NCBI GenBank assembly: GCA_905201895.1
Contig: CAJKPX010000094.1
Coordinates: 1-5,984, forward strand
Direction: 5' to 3'
Length of the DNA: 5,984 nucleotides
Origin: an uncultured Eubacteriales bacterium
Lineage (GTDB): Bacteria; Bacillota; Clostridia; Oscillospirales; CAG-272
Positions within the stretch are counted from its first letter, which is position 1; each line of letters opens with the position of its first letter. This document shows, piece after piece, positions 1-5,209 of the stretch. The translations under genes and the position numbers were made by a program. The notes under the pieces are model-generated. The model saw only the letters and a program-made list of their open reading frames with translations, had not been told where the DNA came from and ran no database searches.

Positions 1-55
1 AAAACCACAGAAAAACACAAAAAATCCTCTCTCCTTCCCTTCCGGAAAGTTCTTT

Positions 56-81
56 GGGTGGGAGGGGGTGCAGGGGGAGGG
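56..81 (+). other. G-quadruplex-capable G-run tract
   Basis: Five runs of three to five G (56-58, 60-62, 64-68, 73-77, 79-81) are separated by loops of T, A, TGCA and A on the plus strand. This satisfies the usual four-run, short-loop G-quadruplex pattern. The plus strand is the template for the leftward operon, so a quadruplex here would lie in the path of RNA polymerase just after the last gene. The last two runs also form part of the left arm of the neighbouring hairpin, so the two structures would compete. The motif is seen directly; folding and function are inferred. Confidence 0.55.
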
Positions 82-118
82 CGTACTTTCTTGAAAGAAA
101 GTACGCCCTCCCCCTGCA
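69..118 (-). terminator. Long perfect hairpin closing the leftward operon
   Basis: Positions 69-90 and 97-118 are exact reverse complements, giving a 22-bp stem with a 6-nt loop (TTGAAA). The stem starts 15 nt beyond the stop codon of the lipoprotein gene and is the natural 3' end of that operon. It lacks an immediate T-tract on the minus strand, where C-rich sequence follows. On the plus strand a T5 run occurs 4 nt after the stem (123-127), so it might also stop a convergent transcript entering from the left. It may instead be a member of a dispersed extragenic palindrome family or an RNA 3'-end stabiliser. The pairing is certain; the terminator role is plausible. Confidence 0.5.
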
Positions 119-133
119 AAACTTTTTATTCTA

Positions 134-649
134 TCACTTTTTCTTTGCCGCAGTTGCGCGGTTGAGAATCACGGTTGTGATGACGATCAGACCGATCACA
201 ACGAAGATACCGAGCATACCCCAACCGATGTAGCGCAGGTTTGTCACGAATGCGAGCGGTTGAAACACCACGTATTTTTCAAAAATAGTCTTGGCCTCTA
301 CCGAAAGTGCTTCCTCCGTGGGGGTGGGAACGAAAAGATAATTCTCGCGGATGTTGCAGTTTTCCTCCTGCGCTTCATATTCCTTTTCCGAGAGCAGTGC
401 CTTCATTGCATCAACGGAGGGAAATTCAACGATTGTGGCAACGGTATGCGTTACCTGATCATCCCCTTCACCCTCAACCATTTTAACGGTCAAAACCTTG
501 TAATCGTTATAGGCTTTCTCATCAATCTGATAGCCCGCCGCCTCATAAGAGGATTTGATATCGCTTCCACCCATAGCACAGCTGCTCAAGGAGAGCACAA
601 AGGTGAGCGCCAACAGCACAAGCACGATTTTTTTCATTGTAGTCTTCAT
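134..649 (-). CDS. Lipoprotein with OadG-like C-terminal membrane helix
   Basis: A 171-residue predicted lipoprotein. Residues 1-23 form a signal peptide ending in the lipobox LSSC, so Cys24 would be lipidated on the outer face of the membrane. Residues about 25-138 are a soluble acidic domain I do not recognise. Residues about 141-163 are one hydrophobic helix (GWGMLGIFVVIGLIVITTVI) followed by a short basic tail ending AAKKK, which predicts an outside-to-inside topology. That helix and topology, plus the position 30 bp after the beta-subunit gene, resemble OadG-type gamma subunits of Na+-translocating decarboxylases. The cytoplasmic tail by which Klebsiella OadG binds the alpha subunit is missing. 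Start chosen by AAAGGAG at 660-666, 10 nt upstream; Met5 is an alternative. Lipoprotein status is well supported; the gamma-subunit role is inference. Confidence 0.8.
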   Translation of the reverse strand: MKTTMKKIVLVLLALTFVLSLSSCAMGGSDIKSSYEAAGYQIDEKAYNDYKVLTVKMVEGEGDDQVTHTVATIVEFPSVDAMKALLSEKEYEAQEENCNIRENYLFVPTPTEEALSVEAKTIFEKYVVFQPLAFVTNLRYIGWGMLGIFVVIGLIVITTVILNRATAAKKK

Positions 650-679
650 CGTAGTATATCTCCTTTCCCTGCAGGTAAA

Positions 680-1801
680 TTACATGAAGAAATTGAGAAT
701 CATACCGCCCGCGATCACCGACGCGATCTGACCCGAAACGTTAACACCGATCGAGTGCATGAGCAGGAAATTCTGGGGATCCTCGTCCAGACCCATCTTA
801 TGTACGATACGTCCCGACATCGGGAATGCCGAGATACCCGCCGCACCGATCATGGGGTTGATCTTGGTCTTGGAGAACAGGTTGATCAGCTTTGCAACGA
901 GAATACCGCCAACGGTATCGAACACGAACGCGAAAAGTCCGAGTCCGAGAACCAGCAGCGTTTCAACTGCAATAAACTTGTCAGCCTGCATCTGGAATGC
1001 GATCGAGATGCCAAGGAAGATCGTGACAAGGTTTGCCAGAACCTTCTGCGCGGTCTCGGAAAGCGAATCCAGCACGCCGCACTCACGGATGAGGTTACCG
1101 AACATCAGGAAACCAACGAGCGACACCGCAGTGGGAGCAAAGAGACCTGCAATCAGGGTAATTACGATCGGGAACAGAATACGGGTGGTCTTGGAAACGC
1201 TCTGCGGTGCATAGGGCATGCGGATGAGGCGCTCCTTTTTCGTGGTCATTGCCTTGATCACAGGCGGTTGAATGATCGGCACGAGTGCCATATAGGAATA
1301 CGCCGCAACCATGATCGCGCCCTGATAGTTGGAGCCGAGCTTCTGCGAAACGGCAATTGCGGTGGGACCGTCAGCCGCACCGATGATCGCGATGGATGCC
1401 GCGTCCTTAATGTGCGGGAAGAAGATCGAAGCCAGACAAAGCGTGAAGAAGATGCCGAACTGCGCCGCCGCGCCGAAAATCATCAGCTTGGGGTTGGAGA
1501 GCAGCGGGCCAAAGTCGATCATTGCGCCGATACCGATAAAGAGGATCAGCGGAAAGAGCTCGTTTGCAATTCCTGCATTATAGAGCGTGGTGATCGGTCC
1601 GTGCTCCAGAATGGCATCTGCCATCGGGATGTTGACCAGGATTGCACCAAAGCCCATCGGCAGGAGCAGCGTGGGCTCCATCTCCTTTTTGATGGCGAGG
1701 AAAATCAAAATTCCGCCGATGATCCACATCAGAACGTTTTTCCAACCGTCATTCTGAATCATCCACTCAAAGCTTTCGTACAAGAAACTCATTTCTTTCA
1801 T
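680..1801 (-). CDS. oadB: Na+-translocating decarboxylase beta subunit (OadB/GcdB/MmdB family)
   Basis: A 373-residue polytopic membrane protein of the family that couples decarboxylation of carboxybiotin to Na+ export. Family hallmarks are visible in order: GAMIDFGPLLSNP (92-104), GAADGPT (141-147) with Asp144 at the place of the essential Asp203 of Klebsiella OadB, AYSYMALVPIIQPP (167-180), NPMIGAAGIS (315-324) and DPQNFLLMH (341-349). Asn315, Gly319 and Ser324 keep the spacing of Klebsiella Asn373, Gly377 and Ser382. Length matches the shorter Firmicute beta subunits. AAAGGAAG at 1811-1818 lies 9 nt before the chosen ATG; Met4 is an alternative start. It lies 42 bp after the CNNM-type gene and 30 bp before the lipoprotein gene. 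No alpha (carboxyltransferase) or biotin-carrier gene is in the window, so the substrate (oxaloacetate, glutaconyl-CoA, methylmalonyl-CoA or malonate) cannot be assigned; the symbol names the family, not the substrate. Confidence 0.93.
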   Translation of the reverse strand: MKEMSFLYESFEWMIQNDGWKNVLMWIIGGILIFLAIKKEMEPTLLLPMGFGAILVNIPMADAILEHGPITTLYNAGIANELFPLILFIGIGAMIDFGPLLSNPKLMIFGAAAQFGIFFTLCLASIFFPHIKDAASIAIIGAADGPTAIAVSQKLGSNYQGAIMVAAYSYMALVPIIQPPVIKAMTTKKERLIRMPYAPQSVSKTTRILFPIVITLIAGLFAPTAVSLVGFLMFGNLIRECGVLDSLSETAQKVLANLVTIFLGISIAFQMQADKFIAVETLLVLGLGLFAFVFDTVGGILVAKLINLFSKTKINPMIGAAGISAFPMSGRIVHKMGLDEDPQNFLLMHSIGVNVSGQIASVIAGGMILNFFM

Positions 1802-1843
1802 TCGTCTGCACTTCCTTTACTTGTAGTTTTATATTGAAAAAAA

Positions 1844-3223
1844 TTACGTCCGTATATCGGGCTCGGCTTCCCCGTCGGAGGATGCGGCGGTTGCCTCACC
1901 GTCCTCGGGCTCGCTTCGCTCAACCTCGGTCATTTCAATGCGCTTTTCCTCAAGCCGCAAAACCTTGACCGTGAGGTTCTGATAGGTAATGGTGGGGGTT
2001 TCGCCGTCCTGCGGAATGTAACCGAGGTTGGCAATCACAAAGCCACCGAAGGTATCGTATGCCGACTCCTCGTCGCGCAGGGACACGCCGAGCGCCTCCT
2101 CTGCGTCTGCCACGGGCGTTGCGCCCGCAACCTGCCAGCGGTTCTCCTCAAGCTCGACGATATCGGGAATTTCGGGAGCATCGGTCTCGTCATAGATATT
2201 ACCAACGATCTCCTCAAGCAGGTCCTCCATCGTAACCAGACCCGCCGTTTGACCGTATTCGTCCACCACGATTGCCATGTGCACCTTGCTCTCGCGCATA
2301 TCGCGGAACAGGCGGTTTGCAGGCAGCGTATCGGGAACGAATTTGACCTGCTGAACAAAATCGGTGAGCTGACAGTCGGGGTCGCGCTGCACCGCAAAGA
2401 GAAACTCGCGTGCCAGGATGATGCCCTTGATATCGTCGGTATCCTCGCCGCAAACAGGGAAACGCGAAAATCCGCTCGCGCGCATAATCTCGATCGCCTC
2501 GTCGCGCGTATGACTTTCGTAGAGCACCGTCATATCCGAGCGACGGATCATGATCTCGGAAACCGACGTGTTATCAAACTCAAACACGTTCTCGATCATT
2601 TCCTTGGTATCGTTGTCGATCTCGCCCTGCTCCTCAACGGCATCCACAAGGTCGAGGATATCCTCCTCGGAAACTTCCTCGCCGTTCTCGTCGGGGTTGA
2701 TGCCAAAGAGACGCAAAAGTCCGTTCGTGCTTGCCGAGAGCAGCCACACAACGGGATGCAAAACGGTGGAAAGACCCGAAATAAAGCCGCAAACGCCGCG
2801 CGCAAGCTTTTCGGGATTGCGCATTGCGATGCGCTTGGGAACAAGCTCACCGAGCACAAGCGTGAAGAAGGACAGGATCAGGGTGATCACAATGACCGAA
2901 AGGGTGTCGAGCACCGATGCGGGGATTGCGGTGATCTTGCAGGTGTTCACGAGCCAGCCAACGAGATATTCCGAAAAGCTATCGGCTGCGAATGCCGAGC
3001 CGAGGAAGCCCGCAAGGGTGATGCCAACCTGAATGGTGGAGAGAAAGCCTGTGGGCTCCTCAACCATGCGAAGCATCTTGGTGGCTTTTTTATCGCCCGA
3101 TTCCGCAAGGCGGCGAAGCTTCACCTCGTTGAGTGAGATGACCGCAATCTCGGATGCGGCGAAAAAGGCGTTGAGCGCGATCAGAATCAGCTGAATCACG
3201 ATCTGCCATATGATTGTTTCCAT
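1844..3223 (-). CDS. CNNM/CorC-family transporter (DUF21-CBS-CorC_HlyC)
   Basis: A 459-residue protein of the family often annotated as hemolysin or TlyC. Characterised relatives (CorB/CorC, MpfA, CNNM) export or exchange Mg2+. The DUF21 membrane domain is about 1-175, with FAASEIAVISLN (21-32), STIQVGITLAGFLGSA (62-77) and GELVPKRIAMRNPE (125-138). An acidic linker (176-210) leads to a CBS pair at about 217-342, including DEYGQTAGLVTMEDLLEEIV (321-340), the typical nucleotide-binding region. A CorC_HlyC domain follows (about 355-430), then a Glu/Asp-rich tail (431-459). AAAGGAG at 3235-3241 sits 11 nt before the ATG. It is the first gene of the leftward operon and follows a long leader with a small ORF and terminator-like hairpin. 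Mg2+ or other divalent-cation efflux is the best family inference; haemolytic activity is unlikely. Confidence 0.92.
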   Translation of the reverse strand: METIIWQIVIQLILIALNAFFAASEIAVISLNEVKLRRLAESGDKKATKMLRMVEEPTGFLSTIQVGITLAGFLGSAFAADSFSEYLVGWLVNTCKITAIPASVLDTLSVIVITLILSFFTLVLGELVPKRIAMRNPEKLARGVCGFISGLSTVLHPVVWLLSASTNGLLRLFGINPDENGEEVSEEDILDLVDAVEEQGEIDNDTKEMIENVFEFDNTSVSEIMIRRSDMTVLYESHTRDEAIEIMRASGFSRFPVCGEDTDDIKGIILAREFLFAVQRDPDCQLTDFVQQVKFVPDTLPANRLFRDMRESKVHMAIVVDEYGQTAGLVTMEDLLEEIVGNIYDETDAPEIPDIVELEENRWQVAGATPVADAEEALGVSLRDEESAYDTFGGFVIANLGYIPQDGETPTITYQNLTVKVLRLEEKRIEMTEVERSEPEDGEATAASSDGEAEPDIRT

Positions 3224-3279
3224 TTTTCTAAATTCTCCTTTTCCAATTCAAAAATTCAAGATTGAGATTATTTGTCGGT

Positions 3280-3353
3280 AAACACAAAAACAGGACTTGA
3301 GGGACAAAAACGCCGCCAAGTCACGGTATGCTCTATATTTCAATCAAATCCTG
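3280..3353 (-). terminator. Terminator-like attenuator hairpin in the leader
   Basis: On the minus strand CAGGATTTGA (3353-3344) pairs with TCAAGTCCTG (3300-3291) over 10 bp with one G-U pair and a 43-nt loop. TTTTTGTGTTT (3290-3280) follows at once. Stem plus U-tract is the form of a rho-independent terminator, although the loop is unusually long. It lies about 55 nt before the CNNM-type start codon, within its leader. The 5' arm overlaps codons 20-23 of the small ORF, whose stop codon (3335-3333) lies in the loop. A ribosome finishing the ORF would cover the 5' arm and stop the hairpin forming. Confidence 0.55.
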
Positions 3354-3410
3354 AATCGGAGTCGGAGTGTTCGTTCGGTCGGGGACAGGTTCTGCTCCGT
3401 CGGGTTTCAT
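3333..3410 (-). CDS. Putative 25-aa Pro/Asp/Glu-rich leader peptide
   Basis: A short ORF in the leader of the CNNM-type operon. AAAGGAG at 3423-3429 lies 12 nt before its ATG, close to the 8-11 nt spacing of other genes here. The peptide begins MKPDGAEPVPDRTNTPTP, with five Pro and three acidic residues in the first 18, and ends in hydrophobic and acidic residues (IQDLIEI) before a TAG stop. Enterobacterial MgtL is also short and has a Pro- and acid-rich start that destabilises the ribosome when Mg2+ is low. The resemblance is in composition and position, not demonstrable homology. The 3' codons overlap the 5' arm of the attenuator hairpin. Translation is inferred from the ribosome site; the ORF is too short for a coding-statistics argument. 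Confidence 0.5.
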   Translation of the reverse strand: MKPDGAEPVPDRTNTPTPIQDLIEI

Positions 3411-3496
3411 AAAAGCATGTTTCTCCTTTCAACAATTTGGCACAGGGCCATCATTTCGTATGCAAAGCCAAACTTCCCACTTTACATAACGCTATC

Positions 3497-3502
3497 ATTA
3501 TA
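3497..3502 (-). promoter_or_regulatory. Alternative -10 box for the leftward operon
   Basis: A perfect TATAAT on the minus strand. The hexamer 17 bp upstream (TAGATT) matches TTGACA at only three positions. If used it would start transcription near 3490. It lies just downstream of the better-balanced promoter at 3512-3540, so the two may act as alternatives. Confidence 0.4.
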
Positions 3503-3511
3503 CCGCAAATC

Positions 3512-3540
3512 ATTCTAAAAATCTATATACAAATTGTTAA
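3512..3540 (-). promoter_or_regulatory. Sigma-A type promoter for the leftward operon
   Basis: On the minus strand TTAACA (3540-3535) and TAGAAT (3517-3512) are separated by exactly 17 bp, each one mismatch from the sigma-A consensus. Transcription would start near 3505 and read through the leader ORF and attenuator into the CNNM-type gene. The surrounding DNA is AT-rich, as expected for the divergent promoter region. Confidence 0.5.
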
Positions 3541-3563
3541 CAAAATATTTTTTTCTTTTTTCA

Positions 3564-3580
3564 GAAAAGCGATGCTTTTC
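3564..3580. repeat. 7-bp inverted repeat in the plus-strand promoter
   Basis: GAAAAGC (3564-3570) and GCTTTTC (3574-3580) are exact inverted copies around GAT. They cover the position expected for the -35 box of the rightward promoter. TTTTC (3576-3580) also pairs with GAAAA (3585-3589), a nested second repeat. A repressor or activator operator is possible; no protein family is indicated by the sequence. Confidence 0.3.
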
Positions 3581-3591
3581 CGGAGAAAATA

Positions 3592-3600
3592 TGGTATAAT
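3592..3600 (+). promoter_or_regulatory. Extended -10 promoter for the DUF1538 operon
   Basis: TGGTATAAT contains a perfect TATAAT (3595-3600) preceded by TG at the extended -10 position. No good -35 box is present at 16-18 bp (ATGCTT at 3572-3577 is the 17-bp candidate), which is tolerable for an extended -10 promoter. Transcription would start near 3607. That rules against the first in-frame ATG at 3605 and any upstream start for the DUF1538 protein. Confidence 0.6.
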
Positions 3601-3637
3601 AAATATGATAACAACCATTCATAACAAAATGAGAAAG

Positions 3638-3644
3638 AAAGGAG
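3638..3644 (+). promoter_or_regulatory. Ribosome site that bears on the DUF1538 start
   Basis: AAAGGAG lies downstream of the in-frame ATGs at 3605 and 3629 and upstream of an in-frame TTG at 3659. The 14-nt spacing to TTG is longer than the 8-12 nt seen for other genes here, but no other start codon lies within reach in that frame and neither ATG has a ribosome site of its own. Confidence 0.5.
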
Positions 3645-3658
3645 CGACGGACTCGAAC

Positions 3659-5209
3659 TTGAAAGACCTCATTAAACTGAAAATCCACGAATCCATCACC
3701 TCGATTCTCCCCATCGGAGCCATCGTGCTCCTGCTCAGTATGACGCTCACGCCCATGAATACGGGAACCTTCCTGCTATTTCTGCTCGGTGTGCTCTGCC
3801 TGATTGCAGGACTTGCGATCTTCACAATGGGCGCAGAAATGTCGATGCAGCCGCTCGGTAACAAGATCGGTGCATCGCTTGCAAAATCGGGAAACATCTG
3901 GCTGATCACAGGAGTCAGTTTTATCATCGGTATTCTCGTTACCATCTCCGAGCCGGACCTGCAAATTCTTGCCGATCAGGTCTCGGGCGTGGAAAATATG
4001 GTGCTGATCCTCACGGTTTCGCTCGGCGTTGGCATTTTTCTTGCAATCGCCATGCTCAAGATCGTGTTTCGCATCAACCTCGCCTATCTCCTCATGGGCT
4101 TCTACATCCTCGCCTTCGGGCTCTGCTTCTTCATCTCGCCCGACTTCTGGTCGGTTGCCTTTGACTCGGGCGGAGTTACCACGGGTCCCATGACCGTTCC
4201 CTTTATCATGGCAATCGGCGCGGGTGTTTCGAGCCTTCGCTCGGGTAAGGACGGACACGACGACGCATTCGGTCTTGTGGCACTCTGCAGCATCGGACCG
4301 ATCCTCGCGGTGCTCATCCTCGGCATCTGCTTCAGCCTCAACGGCGGTCAGTATGACGTTTCCGAAATGATCCCCACCGTGGAAAACACGCGATCGGGCA
4401 TGCAGCTCTATCTCCATAGCTTTGCCGAGCACGCCAAGGACGTTGCCGTGGCACTGCTTCCCACTCTCGCCTTCACCATGCTCTTTCAGCTTGTCACCCG
4501 TGCGTTCAGTCTCAAGCGACTGATCCGTATCGGCGTGGGTATCGTTTACACCTTTATCGGTTTGGTAATCTTCCTCACGGGTGCAAATGAGGGCTTTCTT
4601 CCCGCAGGCGCCTCGATTGGTCAGGAGCTCGCGGCAGAGGGCAGCGGATGGCTGCTCGTGCCCATCGGTATGCTCATCGGCTTCTTCATCGTAAATGCCG
4701 AGCCTGCCGTTTACGTGCTCAACAAGCAGGTTGAGCAGATCACCGCAGGTGCAATCTCGGCGGGCACCATGCGCACGGCTCTTTCGATCGGTGTTTCGGC
4801 GGCGCTCGGACTCTCGATGCTCCGCATCCTCACCGGTATCTCGATCCTCTGGATCCTCATTCCCGGCTACGTGATCGCGCTCGGTCTTTCCTTCCTCGTG
4901 CCCCGCTTTTTTACGGGTATCGCATTTGACTCGGGTGGAGTTGCCAGCGGCGTGATGATGAGCGCCTTCGTGCTCCCCATGGCAATCAGCGCCTGCTCGA
5001 CGCTCGGCGGCAATATCATGACCCAAGCATTCGGCTGCGTTGCCTTCGTGGCTCTCACGCCGATTATTTCGATTCAAATTTGCGGACTGATCTACCAGCT
5101 CAAGGCAAAGCGTGCCATCAGCCGCTTTACCTCGGAGACCGAGACCTTCCTGGATTACAGCGATTCCTTCGCACAGCCTGAAAAACCGAACAAGGAGGTG
5201 CATTCCTGA
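3659..5209 (+). CDS. Tandem DUF1538 membrane protein, putative Na+(K+)/H+ antiporter
   Basis: A 516-residue polytopic membrane protein made of two DUF1538 units. Matching segments recur: GAEMSMQPLG (58-67) with GANEGFLPAG (308-317), SEPDLQILADQV (97-108) with AEPAVYVLNKQV (347-358), and AFDSGGVTTG (167-176) with AFDSGGVASG (422-431). The duplicated acidic FDSGGV motifs and EP motifs are candidate ion-path residues. Two DUF1538 proteins, UmpA and UmpB of Halomonas, were reported as a joint Na+(Li+,K+)/H+ antiporter; this protein resembles such a pair fused. The start is uncertain: TTG at 3659 follows a ribosome site and gives a family-like N-terminus (KDLIKLKIHESITSILPI), while ATG at 3629 adds 10 residues without one. 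It ends TGATG, overlapping the PII-like gene by 1 nt, so translation is probably coupled. The family is clear; transport activity is inferred. Confidence 0.88.
   Translation: MKDLIKLKIHESITSILPIGAIVLLLSMTLTPMNTGTFLLFLLGVLCLIAGLAIFTMGAEMSMQPLGNKIGASLAKSGNIWLITGVSFIIGILVTISEPDLQILADQVSGVENMVLILTVSLGVGIFLAIAMLKIVFRINLAYLLMGFYILAFGLCFFISPDFWSVAFDSGGVTTGPMTVPFIMAIGAGVSSLRSGKDGHDDAFGLVALCSIGPILAVLILGICFSLNGGQYDVSEMIPTVENTRSGMQLYLHSFAEHAKDVAVALLPTLAFTMLFQLVTRAFSLKRLIRIGVGIVYTFIGLVIFLTGANEGFLPAGASIGQELAAEGSGWLLVPIGMLIGFFIVNAEPAVYVLNKQVEQITAGAISAGTMRTALSIGVSAALGLSMLRILTGISILWILIPGYVIALGLSFLVPRFFTGIAFDSGGVASGVMMSAFVLPMAISACSTLGGNIMTQAFGCVAFVALTPIISIQICGLIYQLKAKRAISRFTSETETFLDYSDSFAQPEKPNKEVHS

Larger units (their letters stand above)
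3224..3505 (-). promoter_or_regulatory. Long structured 5' leader of the CNNM-oadB operon
   Basis: From the predicted transcription start (about 3505 or 3490) to the CNNM-type start codon there are roughly 270 nt of leader. In transcript order it holds a 6-bp stem (GCCAAA 3467-3472 with TTTGGC 3436-3441), a ribosome site (3423-3429), a 25-codon ORF (3410-3333), a possible CGGAG/CTCCG stem within that ORF (3395-3399 with 3363-3367), a terminator-like hairpin plus T-tract (3353-3280), and the ribosome site of the first main gene. I compared it from memory with M-box, yybP-ykoY, NiCo and fluoride riboswitches and saw no convincing match. The layout suggests transcription attenuation governed by translation of the small ORF. 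Confidence 0.55.

Noticed and set aside
17..66. Second terminator from pyrimidine/purine pairing with the A-rich run at 20-24
   Set aside because: Only a short bulged stem can be drawn, with the T-tract (minus strand) displaced from it. This is too weak to annotate.
260..1837. Long open frame antisense to the lipoprotein and oadB-type genes
   Set aside because: Its product is rich in His, Arg, Asp and Glu with no recognisable domain, and the opposite strand encodes a clear OadB-family protein over the same bases. It is a codon-bias shadow.
2249..3136. Open frame antisense to the CNNM-type gene
   Set aside because: It mirrors the CNNM-type coding sequence, has no family motifs, and has no supporting gene context.
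3224..3505. Known metal-ion riboswitch (M-box, yybP-ykoY, NiCo) or Na+ riboswitch in the leader
   Set aside because: No signature core sequence of the first three could be recognised by eye, and I could not recall a Na+ riboswitch consensus precise enough to test. An Infernal search against Rfam would settle it.
3297..3518. Plus-strand 73-codon open frame in the central intergenic region
   Set aside because: It has no good ribosome site or plus-strand promoter and lies antisense to the structured leader. Its composition resembles translated noncoding DNA.
3437..3658. N-terminal extension of the DUF1538 protein from an ATG at 3437
   Set aside because: The extension crosses the divergent promoters, AT-rich noncoding DNA and the rightward -10 box, and has no family-like sequence.
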